A stretch of 28,830 bases of DNA from Jimgerdemannia flammicorona (Eukaryota > Mucoromycota > Endogonomycetes > Endogonales > Endogonaceae), in contig RBNI01000600.1 in the NCBI GenBank assembly GCA_003990745.1, positions 1 through 28,830 on the forward strand, written 5' to 3'. Below, in pieces: positions 19,195-28,403 of this stretch. The notes beneath the pieces are model-generated. The model ran no database searches and was not told the origin of the DNA. It saw only the letters and a program-made list of their open reading frames with translations. Positions within the stretch are counted from its first letter, which is position 1; each line of letters starts with the position of its first letter. Both the position numbers and the translations under genes were made by a program.

Positions 19195-21219
19195 CTACTG
19201 CTCCATGCTCATCTCCTCCTGTGCTGTATCCAGATTATGTTCTGCAGCCACCTCCTCCTCTTCTGCCCTCCGAGCCTCCAATCCAGCCAGCAGTTCATTC
19301 ATCTCTCCATCTGCCTTCTCCTCAAACTCCTCTCAGTATTCTAGACATGCCTCCTGCCAGAGCTGCAGTCCATGACACTTGTTCCAGCAGTATTCAGCCC
19401 TCTCCCCAGCAATGACCATTATCTCTGTCTCTCTCTCCTTATCCACCTCATACCCTTCCTCCTCCAGGTACACCACAAGAATTTCTGCCTTCAATGCCTT
19501 TATTACTCCATCCCCCTGCAGTATCCTCACCCAATGCTCATCACTCATCACTCACAAGTCCACCTCCCCCAACTCTTCTGCCACCAGGTTATTCATCATC
19601 TGGCACATCCAAAGTAAGTTCCCCACCTCCTTCCCCCCCGGAGTTGCCGGCCTCCCTCCATCCAACATTATTGTGTCAGCTCCAGTACTTGCAGACTCAT
19701 CCCATACCTCTGGGACATCCACCAGTTCCTCCTCTCCAGCTGCCACCACCTGTCCCCTATATGCTGTCTCCGGAACTCCGAATTGCACCCTCTAGGTCCC
19801 TCACATTGGCACATCCTCTACCACTCTGTTTCAGGACGCTGGGCCATGCCTGATAAGAGGGGTAGGGGTAGGGGAGCTCTCCCAGTCCTCCTCCCAAACC
19901 TCCAGCATACTATCAGCATATGGGTTATTACTAGGCTTCTCCTTATCCTCCCCTGCCTCCTTCTCATCCTTCCCCTCCCCCTTGCCAGCCCAGACACTTG
20001 CTTCAGCTCCCCCTGTGCCCTTCACCTTGCTTGCATCTCCCAGTGGTCTGTTATCCAGCTTAGCCAGCAGCTCTTTCTGTCTCTTATGCCTCTGAGCCCT
20101 TTCCCACTGCTCCTTAGCCACTCGAATCTGCTTTCCATCCACCACCTCCAAGTGCATCGACTCCACAAAGGCCTCCCAAGCCTTCGCTCACCTCTCTACA
20201 GCACCACCCAACTCTTCTAGCACTTCCAATAAATCCTCCTCCTCCTCCTCACTTCTCTTCACCCTTATCACCTTACACAAGATCACTCCCCAGACCATTG
20301 CCGAAGGCCAGTTCCTCGCCTTCCCAGTAGCTTCCTTCCCAGCCAGCTGAATCCTCACATCCATGTTACCGGTCCTAAGCAAGGTCCCTTCCCAGACCCT
20401 GAATTCGATATCCACCATCTCTCCATATTCTGCTATGAAATCCTTAACTCTCTTTCTCATCTCTATTGCCATCACTGTCAGCACTCCTTTCACCAACAGT
20501 TGGACCACTCTGGGATCCCACTTCAGGCAGTATGCCATTGGAACACATACCTCCCCAACCATCAATCCAGCCTTCAGCACCTCCTCCAGTGGTGCTGCCT
20601 CCTCAAAACCCACCTCTACTCCCTCCAGTCCCTTCAAAAACTTCACTGATGCAGCTCCTGCCACCTGCTTAGTGATGAGCCCCAGCACCATTTTTACTGT
20701 CACCGCTAAGTCCTAGAAGAACAGTGTAACTGTGAATGCTGAGATCGATTTTTTGAGCAATGGGGCCACTACCAGGCCCATTACACTATCTGCCAAATCC
20801 CCTTGTCTTCTAAGCCTCAGCCACTCAGCCTCACCATCAGCTGTCACATCTGGATTTTTTTCCAGATTGACAGTCCCATTGCCATCAGCAGTCACACTCT
20901 CCCCAGCCACTACTCCCTCAGCTCTACTGCCCCCCTTCCAAGGGCTGCTCCCCCCTGCACTGTCACCTTCTTGGTCTCCTTGCCCTTTCTCAGCCAGCCC
21001 TCCAGCCCTGATGCCTGCTGTCTCCCCTTCACCGTCTCCGTGAAGCTTGCCCTCCCAGATCCTGGGCCTCTGCCACTACCTCCACCCCTTCCACATCCAC
21101 CTGCCAGCAGCCCCCTCATACCCCCCCCCCAGGCCTGGGCCCCTCTCCACCTGCTGCCAGTCGAAAGTGCTTGGGCCACCCTGCCCAGTACACACCTCAG
21201 GTTGCCTGTCAGTTGCTAT
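19195..21219 (-). pseudogene. LINE ORF1 (copy C)
   Basis: Aligned start is ATA at 21217-21219 (ATG in copies A and B) and the stop is TAG at 19195-19197. The N-terminal Gly/Arg part is shifted by one extra G in a run of ten (21121-21130) relative to copies A, B and D. Open parts include 20188-20703 (VKFLKGLEGVEVGFEEAAPL, then KWDPRVVQLLVKGV), 19831-20166 (VVDGKQIRVAKEQWERAQRH) and 19552-19788. The C-terminal stretch (LEARRAEEEEVAAEHNLD) is acidic and likely helical. The function is presumed RNA binding and chaperone activity as for LINE ORF1 proteins; no named domain is recognised. Confidence 0.75.
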
Positions 21220-21303
21220 GTTGTTAGTCTCTTTTCTCCAAAAACAATGTTATAAGTGCCTTCCAAAGGTTGTATAACCTGAATGGTACTGGAAAGAGAT
21301 CTG

Positions 21304-21313
21304 TCATCAATGA
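21304..21313 (+). repeat. LINE C target-site duplication, right copy
   Basis: TCATCAATGA, identical to 15427-15436; gypsy RT coding sequence continues directly after it. Confidence 0.88.
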
Positions 21314-21960
21314 CATCCTTATAACTCTGGAAGATAAAGCACAGTACTATAGTATCTTGGATCTATACTCAGGATTCTATCAAATCAGACTCACAGAAAC
21401 AGCAAGTGAAAAATCAGCCTTCATCACCCTAGACAGAACCTACATCTATCTGCAAATGCCATTTAGAATATACAATATCTCTGTAAGCTTCTAGTGAATG
21501 ATGAATAAAATCTTCTACTATGACATGGAAAGATGGATGATGGTTTATATAGATGATATTATCTACAGCAAGACAGTCAAGAAACATATGTAGTACATTC
21601 AGCAGATGATGAGAAAGCTGAGACAGCATAGTCTTTACATCAAGTCTAAGAAGTGCAAATTTACAGAAATTGAGATCATCTATCTTGGCCATATTATTAA
21701 TCAAGATAGAATACACACAGACCCTCTTAAGATTCAAGTAGTAGCAGTATACCCAAGGCCCACCACAGTTACTGAAGTCCAAATCTTCATGGGACTTATC
21801 TCATACTACTGCTGATTTATCAGAGGATTCTCTAACATCACAGACCCAATCTACAAACTCAATAAGAAGGATACCAAGTTCCAATGGAGTAGTAGGCAAC
21901 AAAAAGCATTTAAAGAACTTAAGATCAGACTGCCTCAGGCACCTATCCTCAGAAGATCTG
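21304..21960 (+). pseudogene. Gypsy pol: reverse transcriptase, second part
   Basis: Resumes with INDILITLEDKAQYYSILDL, then SGFYQIRL, SAFITLDRTY and the catalytic YIDD at 21546-21557 (VYIDDIIYSK). The thumb and connection follow: KCKFTEIEIIYLGHIINQD and FMGLISYYC then a stop, FIRGFSNI. This is the standard order of gypsy RT fingers, palm and thumb. Stops at 21494 and 21593 disable it. Copying of genomic RNA into DNA is the family role. Confidence 0.9.
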
Positions 21961-22373
21961 ATTGGACTCAAAAATTCATCCTACAGACAGATGCAAGTGC
22001 CTAAGAACTAGGAGCAGTCTTAGCTCAAAAGAAAGACAAAGTAGAGTATATTATTGCATACCTAAGTTAAGAAATCTGAGGAGCCAAAAAAGAATATAAA
22101 TCCTACAAGTTGGAATATCTTACAGTTATCTGGGCTGTAGAAAAGTTCCACTACTATCTCACTAAAAGACACTTTACCATTCAGACAGATCACTCAGCTC
22201 TCACTTGGCTACTGACCATTGGGCAACTCAAAGGAATCTATGCCAGATGGATTATGAAGTTGCAAGCATATGACATAACCATTATGTACTATCCAGGAAG
22301 AATCAATACCAATGCAGATACTCTCTCACAGACATCCCAAAGGACTCCCAATCAGCAAATCAATTATGAATAA
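21960..22373 (+). pseudogene. Gypsy pol: RNase H domain
   Basis: Contains FILQTDASA, a stop, then ELGAVLAQKKD; later YKSYKLEYLTVIWAVEKFHY and FTIQTDHSALTWLL. These are the catalytic Asp, Glu and Asp positions of gypsy RNase H in their usual order. The part from 22110 to 22373 is open (88 codons) and ends IMYYPGRINTNADTLSQ, the boundary motif normally read as PGKxNxxADALSR. Family role: removes the RNA template during reverse transcription. Confidence 0.88.
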
Positions 22374-22479
22374 GGAGCTCTACTACCAAATGATCACCTA
22401 TCTGGAACAGTGAAAGATGCTCCAATATCTGGAAGAATAGACACAAATAATTATCAACAAAACATAGAAATAATTTAAA

Positions 22480-23540
22480 ACCAATAGAGAAATATTAAAG
22501 AAAGGAAAAGAAAAGCTACTAGTCATACCAGAATATAAGAAGGAGCAAGCAATGAAATCAGTATATGAACTTGACCATTTGGGAGAAACAAACATATACA
22601 ATAAAGCAAGAAGAATAATATGATGGCCAGAAATAGAGAAAGATATCAGATGATTTGTCAAGACCTGTGAAAAATGCCAGAACTAGAAACAAGATCAATA
22701 AAATCAAGCTCCAGGATTAGCACACATAAAATCAGTAACATTTGCTTATATTGTAATGGATGTGATTGGTCCTCTACTCTTGACTTTGACTGGCAACCAA
22801 TATATCATTATCATTACAGACCTTTTCATGAAATAGATAGAGGCAGGACCCCTCAAGAAAGCCAATGTATAGTCAATTACTGATTTCTTTCACAAAGAAA
22901 TCATTTGCCAGTTCAAGACCCCAATACAAGTAACTACAGATAAAGAAATAGAATTCATGAACCAGTTCTTTGAGGTTCTCTACAAGAAGTATAAGATCCA
23001 GTATATTCAGACCACAGCATACCATCCTTAAGGAAATAGATAGATAGAAAAAACTAATAAGACCTTCAAAAATGTTATTGCCAAGATCTGCAATAATTAT
23101 GAAAACTAGGATTACTATCTACTAATAGCATTATCTGCTCTCTGAGATATTTGATCACAATGCACTCATTTTATCTCTCAGAAAATACTGTTTAGAGAAG
23201 AAGATTCTCAAGAAACCCTATTGTCTAATAGAGATACTATATAGAAATATGTAGATGGAAAAATATAGAGACTATATCAAATCAGGAAGAAGGCTGAGGA
23301 TTACATAACTAAGGTGCAGGTACTACAATGGAATAATGTAGAAAAGGTTCACAAGCCCCTAGAGATTATCAAAATAGGAGACAAAGCTCTAGTATATTGG
23401 AATATAGTAGAAGCTTCATAGTTATGAAAACTGGAGCCTAGTGGAAAGGACCTTACCTTGTGTAAGATATAAAAGAGACTACCTTTTGGCTACAAAAACT
23501 CTCAGACACAATCATCCTCACTATCATTCACCAAAACTGA
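22480..23540 (+). pseudogene. Gypsy pol: integrase
   Basis: Begins with an HHCC-type zinc-binding segment: YELDHLGETNIYNKARR and FVKTCEKCQ, where the first His appears as Tyr (CAT to TAT). The DDE core follows: IVMDVIGPL (Asp near 22760), VTTDKEIEF (Asp near 22938), then TAYHP, a stop, and IEKTNKTFKN (Glu near 23049). The frame differs from RNase H, so an indel lies between 22373 and 22552. Many TAG and TAA stops occur, usually where gypsy integrases have Gln or Trp. The C-terminal part has a KVHKPLEIIKIGDKAL-type segment near 23350-23390. No chromodomain is seen. Confidence 0.87.
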
Positions 23541-23579
23541 CTCAAGAAGTATTATGGCTAGTCAATAAAGTATGATCAC

Positions 23580-24079
23580 AGCTCTCAAAGTCACTATACT
23601 ACACAATAAGCCATAGAAAGATAATAGTATACTACTAAGTCACCCATAATAGAGAAGTCCTTTGATAGTATCTAAAGTATAGTATAGATATACCTGTCAT
23701 AAATTTCACACTTCAAGGTCTACCAGAATCAGACAGAGCTTCAAGAATACTTCAAGTTAGGACAACTACTGAATTCATAGCTGCAAATAGAAAAAGAAGA
23801 CTAGATCAGAGAGTGTCAGCTTTCTCACTCTCAGATCATGATCACTAAATGAGTCAATAAGTTGTTCAAAGATGATAAGACAGCTCTAGCCCATTTCTAA
23901 GGAGTAGTTCTAAGAGATTTTAGACACATCAAGAGACACTATTGGGAGAATGTAATGATATAAATTGTACAGTACAAGGAGATACAAATCATAGAAGCTT
24001 GGGAGTTCAAGTGAATAGAATGTTTTAGAGGAAAATCACCTATTCAGGAGGAAGTTGTGATGGTTGATCTGAATTAGAA
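23580..24079 (+). pseudogene. Gypsy 3' reading frame running into the LTR
   Basis: In one frame (third), 23580 to 24055 reads as ordinary protein apart from about a dozen stops, all convertible to Gln, Arg or Trp codons by one transition. Examples: SHFKVYQNQTELQEYFKLGQ, VNKLFKDDKTALAHF, VVLRDFRHIKRHYWENVMI and KSPIQEEV. It continues across the LTR border (24056) to a TAG eight codons inside. It is either a C-terminal extension of Pol after integrase or a separate ORF; it resembles no domain I know. Confidence 0.45.
24045..24055 (+). promoter_or_regulatory. Gypsy polypurine tract
   Basis: CAGGAGGAAGT directly before the 3' LTR. Purine-rich runs at this position prime plus-strand DNA in LTR retrotransposons. 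Confidence 0.7.
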
Positions 24080-24548
24080 ACAAGAATCAGGGGAATTAGA
24101 CATTTGATTATGGTATCTGAACCCAATTCCTGATATAGTATAGCTTTACAAATAGCAGTTATTTCACAATATTAAAGTTTTTATAAATATTAAACTCTTC
24201 ACAAACATCAAGAATTTACAGATGTTAAAGTCTTGATGATTATTAAAGATTTAACAGATATCAAGGATTAACATTTGTGAAAAGTAACTCATAACTTAGT
24301 CATAACTTAGCTATCTTATATGTAACTAGCAAACTTGTATAAATATCTCTAGTATCTAAAGTAAATAAACCTCAGATCAAAATAATTTAAAGTAAAGAGA
24401 AAGTAAAGAAACTAATAAGTCTGCAGATAGACACACTTTGAACTCACCCACTTCTACATCTCAAGGACTCTACAGAGTTAAAGAAGATCAAGTTTTTAAG
24501 ATACAGAAATCTGATATACTTCCAAGGTTAAGCATCTGCTATATTATA
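24056..24548 (+). repeat. Gypsy 3' LTR
   Basis: Uninterrupted LTR of 493 bp starting TGTGATGG and ending ATATTATA. TATA box at 24338-24345, AATAAA at 24364-24369. Compared with the 5' LTR it differs almost only by transitions. It shows what LINE B interrupted in the 5' copy. Confidence 0.94.
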
Positions 24549-25230
24549 AGACTTACAATAATTACAAATATATCTACTTTCTACTTATATCTTTCTATAA
24601 GTTATTATAGATAATATTATTTATAATAATAAGCTTCTATATAGAATACTTACATATTATTAAGAGACTTGATATATATAGTTTAAAAATCTTTCTAATT
24701 CTTTTTAAATAAAGAAGTATTGGTTTTTATAGTAGAATAATTTAATATTCTTACTATATAGTCTCAGGGTCTTCTTATTATTTATGTATATATATTATAA
24801 AGAGGGGTATTTTTATTGAACTTATATAGGATATATATTTCATACATTACTGATAGATAACATAAGACTGTTGAAATCACCAATTATATATTGATATATT
24901 GAGTTGTCATTCTAATATTCTCACTCAATGAGATATATAGAAGAAGAAAAAAAAAAGAGAGAATATGAAATATACCAAAAAGATAATATATAATATATAC
25001 AAAACTAGAACTACATATAACTTAAATACTAAAATATAAAATTCTATATATATTTAAGGAATTTTTGTAGGTTGAAAAGTATTCTGAAATATTTAAAATA
25101 TTTACAGAAATATACTATAATGCTATTCACTTATAGGTGAGAAATGCAATCAATATATATATAGTATAAAGTTCTGAAAAATATCTTATAGTCAACTAAA
25201 TGTCAGTATAAGACCTATTTTTTTAATGTA
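24549..25230. other. AT-rich DNA downstream of copia pol
   Basis: Very AT-rich, CpG-poor. By position it should hold the 3' non-coding part and LTR of the copia element on the minus strand, but I could not define LTR ends. It starts with AGAC, the candidate gypsy target duplication. Confidence 0.4.
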
Positions 25231-26303
25231 TTACTCAAACTTCAGTCCTAAAAGAGTTTTAGTAAGTGAATCGGTAGTCATATACTCCATGAAAATATAT
25301 TCTAGATATATAGTACTATTTTCTACATATTTATAAATAAAATAGTACTACATATCAATATACTTCATTCTACTGTAGTGTATTGAGTTCTTGGTGAGTG
25401 CTATCATTGATTGGTTATTTTATTTGATCAGTATAGGGTTCTTCTGAGTAAAGTTGAGCTCTTTTAGTAGTTTATAGAGCCAAATGGCTTCCTTTGTTGT
25501 CAATGACAATACCTGGTACTCCACCTATGTTGAGGATATTGTCACAGAATTCTGTTTATGTATTTGTCATAAAATGATAGATTCTTTACTACTTTTATTA
25601 ATATAAAAGAGATATCTAGTTATAGATCAGTGGTCATCTAAGTCTCTGGCCTAATTGACATTACAAGCACTGGATAGCCAGATGCTGTTGCTTCTGCTTA
25701 ATCTAATATTGCTGTCCAACATGAGTATATAGTATGCTGATCTCTTTAAGTATCTAAAAATCTGCTTTATTACTGATCAGTACAAATTATCATAGTATGA
25801 GCAATACTGTACTACTTTATTAATAGCATAGAATATGTTGGGCCTTGTTCTAAGTATTAGATATACATATAAGAGAACTAACTGCTCATCAATAGGAGTA
25901 GTATTCTTAGTAGGTGTGTTATCATCATCTATCTTAAGTATATTGTTAGGCTTTCTTAATTTTACAGAAGTCTCGATTAGAGTACCAACAGACTTGCAAT
26001 CACTTCTATAAAAATATTCAAGAATTGTTTGAATATATATTACTTGCAAGAGATATATGGCATATATATTCCTATCATATATAATAGATATTCTCAAAAG
26101 GAAGGATGTGTCACCTATGTCAGTCATCTTGAATTCTTGGTGTAGAGTTTCCTTTACTCTATTAAGCCTATTCTTGTTAACTATAATAATGATATCATTA
26201 ACCCATATACTGATGAATACTATATCATTGTCATAATATTAGATATATATACAATTATCTACTTTACAATACTTGAATTCATTATCAAAGAGATATTTAT
26301 TAA
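25231..26303 (-). pseudogene. Ty1/copia pol fragment (RT C-terminal part and RNase H)
   Basis: The minus strand from 26303 reads INKYLFDNEFKYCKVDNCIY, then VFISIWVNDIIII (the copia YVDD box with Asp changed to Asn), EFKMTDIGDTSFLL, YIQTILEYF, SDCKSVGT and LRTRPNIFYAINKVVQYCS (open 26127-25777). RNase H follows: FRYLKRS, RDLDDH, a stop, SITRYLFY, QNSVTISST, a stop, VEYQVLSLTTKEAIWLYKLL, NNQSMIALTKN, YSRMKYIDM and TDSLTKTLLGLKFE, ending at the TAA 25231-25233. This is the canonical C-terminal half of copia Pol. LINE D cuts off the upstream part at 26304. Stops and lost active-site Asp make it inactive. Confidence 0.9.
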
Positions 26304-28403
26304 TCATCTTTCTCCAGTACCATTCAGGTTACACAACCTTTGGAAGGTACTTACAACATCGTTTTTGGAGAAAAGAGACTAACAACATAGTGACCAACAG
26401 ATAACCTGAGGTGCGTACTGGGCAGGGTGGCCCAAGTGCTTTCGAATGGCAGCAGGTGGGGAGGGGCCTGGGCCTGGAGGGGGGCATGAGGGGGCTGCTG
26501 GCAGGAGGACATGGAAGGGGTAGAGGTAATGGTGGAGGCCAAAGGTCTGGGAGGGCGAGCTTTGCAGAGATGGTGAGGGAGAGGCAGCAGGCATCAGGGC
26601 TGGAGGGCTGGCTGAGGAAGGGCAAGGAGACTGAGAAGGCGGCAGTATATGGGGGAGTAGCCCTTGGAAGGGGGGGGGGCAGTGGAACTGAGGGAGTAGT
26701 GGCTGGGGGGAGTACTGCTGATGAAGATGGGACTGCCAATCTGGAAAAAAATCCAGATGTGACAGCTGATGGCAGCCAAGCAGCTGAGGCTTAGAAGACA
26801 AGGAGATTTGGCGGATGGTATGACTGGTCTGGTGGTGGCCCTGTTACTCAAAAAATCGATCTTGGTATTTGCAGTTACACTGTGCTTCCGGGGCTTAGTG
26901 GTGATGGCAAAAATGGTACTGAGGCTTATCACTAAGCAGGTGGCAGGAGCTGCATCAGTGAAGCTTTTAAAGAGACTGGAGGGTGTGGAGGTGGGTTTTG
27001 AGGAGGCTGAGCCACTGGAGGAGGCACTGAAGGTAGGGTTGGTAGTTGGGGAGGTGTGTGTTCCAATGGCATGGTGCTTGAAATGGGATCCAAGGGTGGT
27101 CCAACTACTGGTGAAAGGAGTGCCCACAGTGACAGCAGAGAAGACGAGAAAGAGAGTGGAGGAAGTCATGGCAGAATATAGAGAGGTGGTGGATATCAGA
27201 TTCAGGGTCTGGGAAGGGACCTTGCTTAGAACTGGTGACATAGATGTGAGAATTTGGTTGGCTGGGAAAGAAGCTACTGGGAAGGTGAGGGACTGGCCTT
27301 CAGTGATGGTCTGGGGAGCAATCTTGTGCAAGGTGATGAGGGTGAAGGGAAGTGAGGAGGAGGAAGAGGATTTATTGGAAGCACTCAAAGAATTGAGTGG
27401 TGCTGTGAAGTGGCGAGCCAAGGCTTGAAAGGCCTTTGTAGAGTCGATGCACTTGGAGGTGGTAGATGGAAAGCAGATTTAGGTGGACAAGGTGTAGTGG
27501 AAAAGGGCTCAGGGGCATAAGAGACAGAAAGAGCTGCTGGCTAAACTGGGAGGCAGACCACTGGAGGATATAAGCAAGATGGCAGGCATGGAGGGGGCCA
27601 AAGTGAGTGCCTGGGCTGGTGAGAGGGGTGGGAATGCCGGAAAGGAGACAGGGAAGGAGAAGGAGGTAAAGGTTAATGATCTATATACTAATGGCACCTT
27701 TGAGGTTTGGGAGGAGGCCTGGGAGGACTCCCCCACCCCTTCTCCTCTTATCAGGCAAGGCCCAGCTTCCAGGAACAAGATGGTGGAGGATGTGACAATG
27801 CTGGGGGCCCAATGGGTGAAATTCGGAGTTCCAGAGGTGACAAATAGGGGATATGTGGTGGCAGCTGGAGAGGAGGAACTGGTGGATATCCCAGAGATGT
27901 GGGATGAGGCTGTAAGTGCTAGAGCTGACACCACAATGATGGATGGAGGGAGGCCAGCAACCCCTGGAGGGAAGGAGGTGGGGAACCTACTCTGGATGTG
28001 CAAGATGATGAATAACCTGATGGCAGAAGAGTTGGGGGAGGTGGACTTGTGAATGATAGGTGATGAGTACTGGGAGCAGATACTGCAGAGGGATGGAGTG
28101 ATGATGGCACTGAAGGCAGAAATTCTTGTGGTGTATCTGGAGGAGGAAGGGTATGAAGTGGACAAGGAGCAGGAGGCAGAAATGGCAGTTGTCGCTGGGG
28201 AGAGGGCTGAATACTACTGGAACAGGTATCATAGACTGCAGCTTTGGCAGGAGGCTTGCATTGAGTACCAGGAGGAGTTTGAGAAGAAGGCAGATGGGAA
28301 GATGAATGAGCTGTTGGCTGGATTAGAGGCTCAGAGGGCTGAAGAGGAGGAGGTGATGGCAGAACATAATCTGGACATGGCACAGGAGGAGATGAATATG
28401 GAG
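26304..28403 (+). mobile_element. LINE copy D, ORF1 half only
   Basis: Starts at the family 5' end (CATCTTTCTCCAGTACCATTC) within the copia RT. It runs through the 5' UTR and ORF1 and stops at GAG 28401-28403, where copies B and C continue CAG TAG. Beyond this point the 5' end of copy E begins. No ORF2 for this copy is in the window, so the rest either lies downstream of E or was lost. Confidence 0.87.
26387..28403 (+). pseudogene. LINE ORF1 (copy D), nearly full length
   Basis: Aligned start ATA 26387-26389 with a TAA at codon 6. The N-terminal part is open in the second frame (26411-26794: GGPSAFEWQQVGRG, SGRASFAEMVRERQQASGLE). A two-base deletion near 26785 relative to copy C shifts the rest to the third frame, which is open in long blocks: 26769-27428, 27579-28052 and 28053 onward. 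Highlights are VKLLKRLEGVEVGF, KWDPRVVQLLVKGVPT, EVWEEAWEDSPTPSPLIR and the helical LEAQRAEEEEVMAEHNLD. It lacks only the last Gln and stop. The open blocks make it the best template for predicting the ORF1 fold. Confidence 0.78.

Larger units (their letters stand above)
15437..21303 (-). mobile_element. LINE copy C, full length
   Basis: Second full-length LINE, inserted in antisense orientation in the gypsy RT. Its tail appears as a T-tract at 15439-15457, next to the reverse complement of GAGTCCAAGTGACTAT. The 5' end (CTTTCCAGTACCATTCAG on the minus strand) lies near 21298. A 10-base target duplication flanks it. Less mutated than copy B: ORF2 keeps a 197-codon open RT core. Confidence 0.93.
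6025..24548 (+). mobile_element. Ty3/gypsy LTR retrotransposon with two nested LINEs
   Basis: Two near-identical LTRs (6025-6349 plus 12278-12442, and 24056-24548) bound an internal region with PBS, gag, protease, reverse transcriptase, RNase H and integrase in the Ty3/gypsy order. Integrase after RT/RNase H is what separates gypsy from copia. Two full-length LINEs interrupt it; without them the element is about 6.7 kb, a normal size. All coding parts carry in-frame stops, mostly TAG, TAA or TGA where relatives have Gln, Arg or Trp. Active-site glycine in the protease is also lost. It is therefore dead but structurally complete. Confidence 0.93.
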
